From contig JAJHZJ010000419.1 in assembly GCA_023548195.1 (NCBI GenBank), forward strand, positions 2,682,273 to 2,746,272: a stretch of DNA of 64,000 nucleotides, given 5' to 3'. Of the stretch, positions 41,595-51,800 are shown piece after piece. Origin of the DNA: Bettongia penicillata ogilbyi. Taxonomy: Eukaryota; Chordata; Mammalia; Diprotodontia; Potoroidae. A program made the position numbers and the translations under genes. The notes beneath the pieces are model-generated. The model searched no databases. It worked only from the letters and a program-made list of their open reading frames with translations, and had not been told where the DNA came from. Positions within the stretch are counted from its first letter, which is position 1; the number at the start of each line of letters is the position of its first letter.

Positions 41595-41850
41595 AGCAAG
41601 TTGGTGCAATCCAAAGGAGTGCTGGACTTGAAGTCTGGGAGATGTACATTTAAAAATGACCTCAGATACTTATTATGTAACCCTGGGCAAATCGCTTAAC
41701 CTCTTTCTGCATCAATTTCCTCACCTTTAAAGTGGGGAAAATAATACCTCCCAAGATGGCTATGAAGATGAGATAATATTGATAATATTGGCAAGGTGCT
41801 TTGCAAATCTTAAAATGCCATATAAATGCAAGCGATCATTATTAGTTTTG
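41595..41850 (+). mobile_element. MIR-type SINE
   Basis: GGAGTGCTGGACTTGAAGTC, CCCTGGGCAAATCGCTTAAC, AAGGTGCTTTGCAAATCTTA, TGCCATATAAATGCAAG. Confidence 0.8.
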
Positions 41851-41884
41851 CAATTACTCTCTTAGATTGTGTGAATGTAAAAAT

Positions 41885-42455
41885 AGTCTAGAATGAAAAA
41901 GAGGTTATTGTCTCACTTTACTCTGCCCTGATCAGACCACATCTCTACCAGTGTGCTCAATTCTCAGCACTATGTTTAGAAAAGACATTGCTGAGCTAAC
42001 GTATGCCCAGAAGAGGGCAACTGGATTGGTGAGAGGACTCAAAATTGTTCCATAGATGAAGGAACTGATAATGCTTAGCCTGTGTATGAGAAGACTTGGG
42101 AGTGGAGGAGATAATGAATCATAGCTGCCTTTAAATATCTGAAGGGCTTTCATGTGTAAAAGGGAATATATTTGCTTTGCTTGGCCCCAGAGGGAAGATC
42201 TCCAACCAATGGACAGAAGTTATTAAGAAGCAAATTTCAACTCATTTAAGGAAATAATCCTTTATAAATTAAAGCTGTCCAAATACTTGTAATGAACTTC
42301 CTAGGGTGGAGATAGGATGCAGTGAGTTTCCCTGTGCTGGAAATTTTCAAGGGAGGAGGTTATTTGACTGCTATGAGAATGTTGTAGAGGAAGCTTCTGA
42401 ATAGATATGGGATAGAATAGATGATCTCTCAAGTTCCTTTCTGTGATTCATTAGC
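41885..42455 (+). mobile_element. CR1/L3 LINE 3' region
   Basis: TACTCTGCCCTGATCAGACC, CCAGAAGAGGGCAACTGGAT, ATATCTGAAGGGCTTTCATG, TTGGCCCCAGAGGGAAGA, and AAGTTCCTTTCTGTGATTCA lie in sense order over about 570 bp. Confidence 0.85.
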
Positions 42456-42534
42456 CCCAACATTATTTTCCTTACCTTCTGAATGAGGAGGACAGATTAT
42501 AATTCTTCCTAGATTACATATTTTAGCCATAGGA

Positions 42535-42710
42535 TAAAGATTTGGAGCTATAAGAAATCCTAGATGCCATCAATCTCGTTTTGCAGAAAAACTCAAAGAA
42601 ATTAAGTGTTTGTCCATGATCATGTCACTAGTAGGTATTTGTGCTAGAATTTGAATCCAGGTCTTCCTGAGCCCAAGTTCAGAGCTCTATCAACCATAGA
42701 AAACACAATG
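42535..42710 (-). mobile_element. MIR-type SINE
   Basis: TTTGGAGCTATAAGAAATCC, GTCACTAGTAGGTATTTGTG, GAATCCAGGTCTTCCTGAGC, CAGAGCTCTATCAACCATAG. Confidence 0.8.
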
Positions 42711-42854
42711 TCTCTCAGGAGACCTAACAAAAACCATCACGTTATTTTTTTCTTAAATTATTTCAAAGAGGCGAAACAAACACACAATTTAAGTTGATTT
42801 CCTTCACTCCTCTGTTACCCTCTCCATGGTTTCCTTTAGGAGAAATGTTTAAAA

Positions 42855-43323
42855 TATCATTCTCAAAGTGTGGTCCAGGGACCTCTGGGACTCTTTCAAG
42901 AGATCTTAAAATCAAAACTATTTTCATAGTAATGTGGTTGTTGTTCAGGTTGTCTAACTTTTCATGGCCCCTTTTGGGATTTTCCTGGCAAAGATACTAG
43001 AGCGGTTTGCTGTTTTCTTCTCTAGTTCATTTTATAAATGAGGAAACTGAGGCAGACAGGTTTAAGTGACTTACCCAGGGCCATATACCTGTTAAGTGTC
43101 TGAGACCAGATTTGAAATCTGGAAGAAAAGTCTTCCTGACTTCAAGTCCAGGACTCTATCCACTGCACCATCTATTTACCCCATAATAGTACTAAGGTGC
43201 TTTAGTATCTAATACAATAAATCTCCATAGATAAAACTCATATAAACAAAAGTCCACTGAGGGTGCCCAATATTTTTTTAAAGATTGAAGGGATCTTGAA
43301 ACCAAATACTTCAAGAACCACTG
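42855..43323 (+). mobile_element. hAT-like non-autonomous element split by a SINE
   Basis: Left end TATCATTCTCAAAGTGTGG, right end CAAGAACCACTG at 43312-43323. Flanks GTTTAAAA (42847-42854) and CTTTAAAA (43324-43331) form an 8-bp target duplication with one mismatch, as expected for hAT. Interior AAATCAAAACTATTTTCATA and AAACTCATATAAACAAAAG. Same family as 20586-21323 and 58009-58509. Confidence 0.8.
42936..43182 (-). mobile_element. MAR1-type CORE-SINE inside the hAT element
   Basis: GTTGTTGTTCAGGTTGTC, GATTTTCCTGGCAAAGATAC, AAATGAGGAAACTGAGGCAG, TCTATCCACTGCACCATC. It is younger than its host. Confidence 0.9.
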
Positions 43324-43489
43324 CTTTAAAACACTGTGACGTAGTATACCAAGAAATTTTTCATTGTCTTATGCAAGGGTTCAGGAAGATTCATTCAAAA
43401 TACATATATTTCCATGGAGAGAGCACTAGACTGGAACACTAGGACCCATGGACTCTAGTGTTAGCTTTGCCACCAATAAATTAGTAGAT

Positions 43490-43620
43490 CAATCAACACC
43501 CATTTGTTAAGGTCAGACTATGTTACTATGTTACAGACTATGCTAAATTCTGAAGATACAAAGACAAATGTGAAAGCCCCTACCCACGCCCTAACATTAA
43601 CATCCTAATATTTTTGTGTT
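43490..43620. repeat. Ancient dispersed repeat fragment
   Basis: ACTATGCTAAATTCTGAAGA, TACAAAGACAAATGTGAAAG. Followed by a short L2-like piece to about 43710. Confidence 0.45.
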
Positions 43621-44189
43621 CCCTACCTACAATTCGTATCCTCCCCATCACCTAGCTCTATGTCTTGTACCTCATAATTCAAATAGTGTTTATTGAATTG
43701 AACAATTATTTCTTGACTATGAAAAGTGTTCTCAAATCTGATGTTCTTTTATAAGTCTGTCCTTTGAGTATGTTGATGACTGGATTCCAGGAGATTAGAT
43801 CTAATAAATAGTTTCCACTTGAGTTGTGCTTTTATGCTTTTTCATGTCCTGAAGGTGGCCATGGGTTCTTGAAAGCTACGCCCATGGAGCACACGTGCTA
43901 GCAGGTCATAGCAAACTGGACTTCCTCTAGGTGGGAAGGTTTCTGTACCTAGCATCCCAAGTCCAATTTAGTTAAATGCCAATTGCGCTGACCATGGTGT
44001 GATGATTATTTTTTTAATCAAAGTAACTCATGTATGTGCATGCTCAGGTTTTGGAGAGTCTGCAATCTGCATCAACAGAGATGTATTGCCCACCTTTAAT
44101 TAGATCACCAATACAATGGACTTGGCATCAAAAAAATAAAACAAATTTGAAAATAGGTTGTCATCAAGGATATTCAAAACAGTCTGCTA
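43621..44189. other. Unassigned non-coding sequence
   Basis: Beyond the possible L2 scrap, no feature recognised. Confidence 0.4.
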
Positions 44190-44330
44190 CCATCAGAGTC
44201 AGGATCAATAAACATTTATTAGACACCTATTATGTGTCAGGCACTGCAGTAAGCATTGGGGTAGCAAAGAAAGGCATAAGCCAGTCCCTGCCCTCAAGGA
44301 GCTCACGGTAATGATGGATGGCAACAGAGA
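44190..44330. repeat. Ancient dispersed repeat fragment
   Basis: ATAAACATTTATTAGACACC, TGTGTCAGGCACTGCAGTAA, CCAGTCCCTGCCCTCAAGGA: the best-preserved example of this pattern in the window. Confidence 0.6.
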
Positions 44331-44934
44331 TAAAGAAAGCTGAAGGAGCAAGGGAGTTAAAGGAGAGTACCAACGTCACCCAGAGGGTAATGTAATAGCA
44401 GAAATTAGTTGAAAAGATGTGAGTTAAAAACCTCAATTTATCTTTCAGAATAATGTATTTCTGGAGAGCATGAAATCCAAAAGATCATACAAGTGGATCA
44501 TGATGAAGAGAATTCCTGAGTGATATTCTTCAGTGGTGGAGGATTGGTGAGGACCTCTCCAATGTCCAAACTCCACCCTCTCCAACTAGAGGGATGAGAG
44601 CTGGGGAATCTCAGGGACAGGAGTAGTAAGGAGGTGTGAATTTCACAACTAATCTGATCTTGTAGAATGATGAGTTTCTGGAGATCACGAAATCTAGGAG
44701 ATCAGATGAGAGGGAAATGATGTCCAGATTAATTAAATCACTGATCTATTAGACTTAATATCAGAAGATAAAACAAAAGGTGGTAATATTGAAAACATAC
44801 TAAGATTTAAAGGTAGTTTTAAGTTGATGTTTTTTGAGTAACCCCTTTTTTAGAATATAAGCTGAACATTCAGAAGTGGAACACTTGCCTATTGATTGGT
44901 TGGACCTCAGATTTCATCGGTAAAAGTAAGGAAA
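44331..44934. other. Unassigned sequence with an imperfect direct repeat
   Basis: A 41-bp unit at 44447-44487 recurs at 44664-44704 with 33/41 identity. No gene recognised. Confidence 0.45.
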
Positions 44935-45110
44935 TTCCCTCCAGCAATGAAGCTATCTGCCACCTTTAATCTCAGAGAATTGCCTTGGGTATTGAAAGGT
45001 TAAGAGCCTTGCCCTGGGTCACAGAATGCATCGACTGAGAGACTGAAATCCAGGTCTTTCTGACTCCAAAGTCAGCTCTCTGTCCACTACCCTCAAGCTG
45101 CTTCTCCATT
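44935..45110 (-). mobile_element. THER1/MIR-like SINE
   Basis: Antisense: TCAGAGAATTGCCTTGGGTA, GCCTTGCCCTGGGTCACAGA, GAAATCCAGGTCTTTCTGAC, AGCTCTCTGTCCACTA. Confidence 0.75.
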
Positions 45111-45261
45111 TGTTGTTATTTATTTAAAAGGTTATGTTATAACCAAAGTCATAACTTGGATCGGACTCTGCCTGTGAGAGTTGAGTTCATGCCAGATTTC
45201 TACAAAAGCATTTGCTTTCTGTTCTTCCAGAAAACCGAAGTGAGCAAAACCAGGGATAGGT

Positions 45262-45263
<2 letters not shown>

Positions 45264-45299
<36 letters not shown>

Positions 45300-45330
45300 C
45301 ACACGCACACGCACATGCACCCACACATGT
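45264..45330. repeat. (CA)n microsatellite with degenerate extension
   Basis: About 17 CA units (45264-45297), then interrupted GCACACGCACACGCACATGC-type sequence. Confidence 0.95.
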
Positions 45331-46197
45331 GCTGCAAACATGAAGAGCATGCTTTTAAAATACAGTGCTCATCATTAAAAATGGGAATCAGGGGCACGCA
45401 TTTAGTGTAAAAGATTATCTCAGGAGGTTTAAGGCTTTAATTGGAATGAGTCAGGTCCTGGGTCCAGCCTGAGAAACATGAGAAGAAAGACCCCAAATCT
45501 GTGGCTGTTATTTGTGTAGCCTCATGCCTGCCCCAGTAACTGCACAGTTGGATGGAGATAGCTCATTCACTTCCTGCAGAGAGGGACAAGGGAAAGTTAA
45601 TTGAGAACAGTTCAGAAATATTCCACCAGCTGTCTGGCTTTCTTTAAAAGGCAGCCAAGGAGTTTAAAAACCTGCTTGTGGTTGAAATATTTCTTTACTC
45701 ATTTTCCACAGATGTGACTTGGGATCTCACAGAAGTACTTGGTCACAGCAGCATTTTTGGGGTTCTTTTAGAGTCAGGGTCATTCAGGAGGAAGCATGAA
45801 ATACAGGGCCTGATTGTATCAATGATGGCCAGGGAGCATGTAGGGACAGTGCTGCATGAATCATCTTCCAAAGTGTTCAGGACACTCAACAGACCCTGAA
45901 AATGGGAGTTCAAGACAAGCTTTCTCTGAGTAAAGACCATCTATCACCCAAGCATATGGAGCCTAGGGGATTGTCTTGGGGAGACGTTAATCCAGACTCA
46001 CATGGAGAAATAGGTCCAGCACATACCTCCTGGCAGGTCCTCAAAAACGACATGACAGAGCAGTTCATCCATAATTTTCTGTTCCTAGCAACAGTTTGGG
46101 AATCCAAGGTCAGGCTTGTTTGGTGGTCCTAAAGGGATGCAATCATTACAACTTCATGATACACAAAGGAAGAGAGAGCAAACATACAGTGTGGGTA
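45331..46197. other. Repeat-free candidate unique segment
   Basis: One of the longer stretches without any recognised repeat. A pyrimidine tract ending CATTTTCCACAG lies at about 45700-45711, followed by an open frame to 45899. The predicted peptide is unfamiliar. I do not call a gene. Confidence 0.4.
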
Positions 46198-46230
46198 TTA
46201 TTTATTTAGTTTTTAAATTGTCTCTCCTGG

Positions 46231-46854
46231 ATCTATCTTCCAGGTCAGTTGTTTTTCCAATGAGATATTTCACATTCTCTTCCATTTTTTTCATTCTTTT
46301 GGTTTTGTTTTGTGATTTCTTGGTTTCTCATAAAGTCATTAGCCTCCATCTGTTCCATTCTAATGTATAAAGAACTATTTTCTTCAGTGAGCTTTTGAAC
46401 CTCCTTTTCCATTTGTCTAATTCTGCTTTTTAAAGCATTCTTCTCCTCATTGGCTTTTTGAATCTCTTTTGCCAATTGAGTTAGCCTATTTTTCAAGGTG
46501 TTATTTTCTTCAGCATTTTTGGGGTCTCCTTTAACAAGCTGTTGACTCACTTTTCATGCTTTTCTTGCATCTCTCTCATTTCTCTTCCCAATTTTTCCTT
46601 TGCCTCTCTTACTTGATTTTCAAAATCCTTTTTGAGTTCTTCCATTGCCTAAAATAAAAACAAAATAAAATAAAATTCAATGGAATAAATATTCCATTGA
46701 ATATTTCAGATTTTTGGGATATAGAAGCCTTGACTTTTAGGTCTTTTCCTGGTGGTAAGCATTGTTCTTCCTCATCCAAAAGTATGGGAGAGAATACCTG
46801 TTCACCAAGAAAGTAATCTTCTATAGTCTTATATTTTCTCCCTTTTTTGGGCAT
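46231..46854 (-). pseudogene. L1 ORF1 N-terminal half, frameshifted
   Basis: The start at 46854 gives MPKKGRKYKTIEDYF, homologous to the N-terminus at 26665. After about 45 codons the frame enters a short inserted A/T-rich segment (about 46650-46712). It resumes in another frame, with MSQQLVKGDPKNAEENNTLK at 46550 and a coiled coil ending near NDFMRNQEITKQNQKN. The RRM and C-terminal domain are absent because the element ends there. It is non-functional. Confidence 0.8.
46675..46702. repeat. Perfect 12-bp palindrome in ORF1 insertion
   Basis: ATTCAATGGAAT and ATTCCATTGAAT are separated by AAAT, inside a roughly 60-bp stretch with no counterpart in the 26.7-kb ORF1. Confidence 0.85.
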
Positions 46855-47567
46855 TTTCCCAACCAGTTACTTGACTTTAGGGTTCTTTGTCAAGAGTAGG
46901 GTATACTCTGTAAGACCTCTATTCCTCCAAAATGACACAATCAAGCCTGCACACTGATCTGGGAGCAACTAGAAACTTCTGTGCCCCGAATCTGCAAGTA
47001 GTAGAAATTCCTCTCCACAACAGCCTCACTTCCAGTTCCATCATGCCAGCACTCAGGGCTGAGGTTCAGATCAGCAGCTCAGTTCCCTCAGGGGCTTTAC
47101 AATGAGGTCTCCAAAATGGATGTCAGCTGCTGCCTGCTGTGGGAGTAGTGGGTAGTACTGAGACCTCTGCTGCCACTGCCTGGGGCTGGAGCTATCAGGA
47201 GAGTAGACCCTGCTCCCTTCTCAGACAATTGAAAAGCCCTCTCACTGACCTTTGGTGCCTCTGGGTTGAGGGATCTGTGAACCTCCACTGCTGCCCCTGG
47301 GGATTCTGCCCCTGAGGCCTGCTCACATCCTCCTCTCTGTGCCACGTTGTCAAAGCTGGACTGGGCTCCATTCTGTGTCTGATGTGACAGACTCTTCCAG
47401 GTCACCCTGAGCTGAAAGTCTCCTCTACTCCCATCATTCCGTGGTTTCCGCAGCTCTAGAATTTGTTGAGAGTCATTCTTTACAGTTATTTTATGGGCTG
47501 GGGGGGGAAGAGCTGGCATATGTGAGTCTTTCTACTCTACCATCTTGGATCTGGCCCCGTCCCCTCC

Positions 47568-49044
47568 CAGTTTTAGGTTCTAAAAAATAAATTAGAGAGA
47601 GAGAGAGATAGATAGATACGGATATATAACACACATATATATTTGAAAGATTAATATTGATATGCTTCTTATTAAAAATCAGCATAATCATTATTATCTA
47701 TCATGTATTGCTATATATTGCTTTAGTAAACTTTCAAACTTTGGAAAAACTTTAATCAGCTGCAGCTTAGTGACCAAAAGAATTGCATTTGTAATGTTAG
47801 CCTTAAACTCATCCAAGGAACACAGTTTTAATATGCACACAACCATCTTGACATGACCCATAAAAAAAGATTAATGTTGTAGACCTGATTTCAGCTAACC
47901 AGATAATACAACTGACTTTTTCTTCAACATTTACTATATTCAAAGACAGAAACTGAAAAAAAAATTAAAATTTTTATTCAAAATTCACAAAACTGTTTTA
48001 AAGAAATTTAAGTTTTCAAATGATGTTTTTGTAAGTATATGGCATTTATACTTTAGAAATTATTAAAGCTTAAAACTATATTAAGTCTTTTGGGATTGGA
48101 GACATAAAAAGATATGGCTGCTAGATAACCAGCTTCTTTTTTTAACAGGAGTCTTAAATACCTTGAAACAAAGGCATCAGCAATCTGAACTGAATCCACT
48201 TATGACAGGAGAACTGAGCACTGAGCACTGAACTGAGGTGGGAAGATTTTCAAGAAAGTCTTAGGCCCCCTCAGATCCCATCCCCTTAAGCTCTACTGGT
48301 TTCACTTATTCATAAGGCCAGCCCTGAGTATCCCTATATCATAGAGATTTGTACACTGACTCCTCCCTCAGCTTCCTGCAGAACACTGGTTAAGTCCAAA
48401 ATGGTCTCTCAGATTCCTATCCCATGTTTGCCCCTTCAGCAAACAAAAGTGTGCTATTTCACACAGCTCTAGACGCAACAAATCCTGAGCATTGAGGTCT
48501 TTGTGCAAATCAGAGCACATTTTCTCAATATTTCGCTTTTTTATCACAAGTATGACAGCAACAAGGAACATTTTCCATAATTCTGGCTTCAGAAAGGGCT
48601 ATTCTAGAAATAGTGCCCCAATTAAGGCGGCTTATTTGAATACAATAGTAGGGAGAAGAGGCCTGCCCAAGACCACAAAGAGACTAGAGTTGCAGACTTT
48701 GATGCTGTCCTAGCTTCCCCACTGAGCTCAGGATGATAGAAACAGTCATTCTCCTTCCCCAACTTGTCTCATAACAAAGACCCTGGCAGTTTATGCATAC
48801 AATACTTGTTGCTTCACTCCCCTACTGTTCTTCATGATTGAATCTGCTCTAGAAGACAGGTGTGGAGAATGAAATGTTCTTGAAATACAGGGTGATGAAA
48901 ACCATTAATCCTAAAGCTCAATTTTCTAAGTTGGATCTAAATCATGTTTTTTTAAAAATCCATCAGATTGTAGCCCTGGTGTTGTTCCTTTTTTTTTAAA
49001 AAAAGTACTTTTCATGATGAATGTAAATATAATGCAAATTTTAA
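47568..49044. other. Unassigned AT-rich sequence
   Basis: A (GA)n/(GATA)n tract at about 47594-47618, otherwise no recognised repeat or gene. The ORFs at 48368-48571 (minus) and 48492-48713 (plus) overlap each other and lack features. Confidence 0.4.
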
Positions 49045-49160
49045 AAGCATTTATCAAGTGACCAATATATATGTGCTAGGCTCTGGAGGTACCAAGATTA
49101 AAAAAAAAAGGAAAAATGACCCCAGTCCTCAAGAAGTTTACATTTTACTTGGGGGAAACA
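49045..49160. repeat. Ancient dispersed repeat fragment
   Basis: AAAAGCATTTATCAAGTGAC, ATGTGCTAGGCTCTGGAGGT, CCCAGTCCTCAAGAAGTTTA. Confidence 0.5.
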
Positions 49161-49299
49161 ATTATAGAGATAAAGACTTACGATCACTTGATGAGGCAGA
49201 GAGAGAAGAGGTTTATAGTTTGGTGCTTTGATTCAAAGATATATAATTTCTTCAGCATGAGTTATTCCCTCTATTAATGCAGATCAAATCTCTCAAACA

Positions 49300-49425
49300 A
49301 CAAATAAGCTTTTATTAAGCAATGATCATGTGCTAAGTATTATGCTAGATGCCAGGAATATACAGGCATTAATGAGATAGTCCATTCCCTCAAGGAGTTT
49401 ACATTGTATTAGAGGAGATTCCATG
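49300..49425. repeat. Ancient dispersed repeat fragment
   Basis: AATAAGCTTTTATTAAGCAA, GTGCTAAGTATTATGCTAGA, CATTCCCTCAAGGAGTTTAC. Confidence 0.5.
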
Positions 49426-49569
49426 TACATGTTCATATAGATGCATATATAACACACAACATGTAATATAGATACAAACAACACAGAGAGATAAGTATAA
49501 ACCGTCAGATAGGAATGGCATCTCTGATTCCACTGATAGAGAGAATTGTCATACCTTCTCCGTGGCTTA

Positions 49570-49700
49570 TCATCTTAGAGAGCTATCTAGGGCACTAAGA
49601 AATAAAGGAACTTGAGTAGCATCACACAGTCACTACAAGGCAGGGGCAGTCTTTGAACTCAGTTCTTCTGGTCTCAGGTCAGCTCTCTATTCCCAGTGTC
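49570..49700 (-). mobile_element. MIR-type SINE fragment
   Basis: GCATCACACAGTCACTACAA, TCTTTGAACTCAGTTCTTCT, GGTCAGCTCTCTATTCCCAG. Confidence 0.6.
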
Positions 49701-49839
49701 ATGTGTCTCCATAAATAAAATAAATACATCTTAATGGGGGCAGGAGAATTGGAGGTAGAAGAATAATAGTAGCTAGGAGGAATAGAAAAGGTTGCATGGG
49801 AAAGTTGGCATTTGATGTGAGTTGTGATAGAGCATAAGA

Positions 49840-50000
49840 GGTCATAGATCTAGGGTTGGAAGGGACTTCAGAGGCCATATGGTCCATACCTCTCATTTTA
49901 TAGATGAGAAAACAAAGATCAAGGGTGGTTAAGCTTCTCACCTAACATCACATGAGTAATGTGTCAAACATAGGATTTGAACCCATATCCTCTGACTGTG
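49840..50000 (-). mobile_element. MIR-type SINE
   Basis: GATCTAGGGTTGGAAGGGAC, TTCAGAGGCCATATGGTCCA, TTTGAACCCATATCCTCTGA. Confidence 0.85.
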
Positions 50001-50318
50001 ACTTTGAAATTTGTTTTGGCTAAAAATATTCATTGCTAGAATTGGAAATGGAGGAATGACTGAACAAGTTGTGGTATATGAATGTAATGGAATACTATTG
50101 TGCTATAAGAAATGATGAGCAGGCATATTTTAGAAAAGCCTGGACAGACTTGCATGCATTAATGCAATGTGAAGTGAGCAGAACCATGAGAACATTGTAT
50201 ACAGTAATAATAACACCATATGATGATCAGTTATGATTGACTTGGCTCTTCTCAGAAACGCAAAGATGCAAGATAAATCCAAAAGACTTAGGATGGAAAA
50301 TGCTATCCACATTCTGAG

Positions 50319-50333
50319 AAAGAATTGATGGAG
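50319..50333. repeat. Target-site duplication, left copy
   Basis: AAAGAATTGATGGAG, identical over 15 bases to 51570-51584. Confidence 0.9.
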
Positions 50334-51569
50334 CCAAGATGGCAGAGTACAAGCAGGGACTTGCTTGAGGTTTCCCCCACACCCCTTCAAAATACCTGTT
50401 AAAATGACTCTAAATAAATTCTAGAGCAGAACTCACAAAATGACAGCATGAAACAAATTTCCAGCCCAAGACAACCTGGAAAGTTGACAAGAAAAGTCTG
50501 TTACACCAGCCTGAGAAAGGAGTGCAGCCCAGTGCAAAAAGCACCAGCACAAAACAGACCCCAGCAAACCCAGAGCAGGCCTCAAGGAACTGAATCACTG
50601 GCAGCTGTGGCCATGTCCAGACATCTCAATCCACAAACATTAAAGACAACTTAGAAGGTTAATAGGAAGCATCTGTCCAATCTGTGTGAGGGAAGAGTAT
50701 GGTCCAGCCCCATTGAATATAGTGAATATGGGTGACTTGAATATGAATGGATAATATCTAAAAAATAAAATTAAGGGGTGAGAGAGGAATGTATTAGGAG
50801 AAAGAGAAAGGTAGAGGTAGAATGGGATAAATTATCTCACATAAAAGAGGCAAGAAAATCTTTTACAGTAGATGAGAAGAAGGGGGAGGTGAGAGGGAAT
50901 GAATGAACCTTACTTTCATCAGATTTGGCTTAAGGAAGGAATAACATACACACTTAATTGGGTATGGAAATCTATCTTACCCTACAGGAAAGTAGGGGGA
51001 AAGGGGTTGGGGGCGGTGATAATAGAAGGGAGGGCAGATTGAGGAAAGGGGTAATCAGAAGCAAACACTTTTGAAAAGGGACAGGGTCAAAGGAGAGAAT
51101 GGAATAAATGATGGGGTGGGGTAGGATGGAGGGAAATATCATTAGTCTTTTACAACATAAGTATTATGTGTTTTGCATGACTAAACATATATAACCTATA
51201 TCGAATTGTTTGCCTTCCCAATGAGTGTGGGTGGGGAGGGAGGTAGGGAGAGAATTTGGAACTCAAAGTTTTAAAAATGAATGTTAAAATTTGCTTTTAC
51301 ATGCAGCTTGGAAATAAGATATATAAGCAATGGGGTATAGAAATCTATCTTGTGCTACAGCAAAATAGAAGGGAAGGGGATAAAAGAAGGATCTGGGTGA
51401 TGATAGAAGGGAGGGAAGATTGGGGGAAGGAGTAATCAGAATACATACCATCTTGGGGTGGGGGAAGGAAAGAAATGGGGAGAAAATTTGGAACTCAAAA
51501 TCTTGTGGAAGTAAATGTTGAAAACTAAAACTAAACTAATTAATAAAAAGATTACAATTTCCTAAAGAA
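50334..51569 (+). mobile_element. L1-derived copy 3: 5'UTR fused to 3'UTR, no ORF1 or ORF2
   Basis: It starts CCAAGATGGCAGAGTAC right after the left duplication. About 330 bp of 5'UTR-like sequence (to about 50660) passes into purine-rich 3'UTR sequence: GGGTGAGAGAGGAATG, TCTTACCCTACAGGAAAG, GAATTTGGAACTCAAAG, and a second GAAAATTTGGAACTCAAAA block near 51484. It ends in CTAATTAATAAAAAG-type tail sequence. No trace of ORF1 or ORF2 was found. A spliced or internally deleted L1 RNA inserted by L1 machinery would give this structure. Confidence 0.75.
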
Positions 51570-51584
51570 AAAGAATTGATGGAG
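51570..51584. repeat. Target-site duplication, right copy
   Basis: AAAGAATTGATGGAG, identical to 50319-50333. Confidence 0.9.
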
Positions 51585-51683
51585 TCTAAATGCATATTGA
51601 AGCATACTACTTTTCACTTTTTTCCATTTTTTTTGTTTTGTTCTGTTTCTTCTTTCACAACATGACTAATATGGACTTATGTT

Positions 51684-51765
51684 TTATATGATAGTATATA
51701 TACATATAAAACCTATATTTATATGATAGTATATATATATATAAAACCTGTATTTATATGATAGC

Positions 51766-51799
<34 letters not shown>

Positions 51800-51800
51800 C
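51684..51800. repeat. 35-bp AT-rich tandem repeat, about 3.3 copies
   Basis: TTATATGATAG recurs exactly at 51684, 51719 and 51754. Each unit continues into a TA-rich stretch, and the first two end in AAAACCT. The last unit runs into a (TA)n tract. It lies in the host L1 3'UTR. Confidence 0.9.

Larger units (their letters stand above)
46198..47567 (-). mobile_element. L1/HAL1-like copy 2: 5'UTR plus partial ORF1, no ORF2
   Basis: On the minus strand it starts at about 47567 with GGGACGGGGCCAGATCC and CAAGATGGTAGAGTAG. A 5'UTR runs to 46855, and ORF1 starts at 46854. It breaks off after GATCCAGGAGAGACAATTT and ends AAAAACTAAATAAATAA, which looks like an L1 3' terminus. ORF2 and most of the 3'UTR are missing while the 5' end is present. 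I found no target duplication. Confidence 0.75.

Noticed and set aside
45678..45899. Calling a protein-coding exon
   Set aside because: Only an acceptor-like site and a short frame are visible. There is no recognised protein, donor or neighbouring exon, so it is kept as a low-interest finding.
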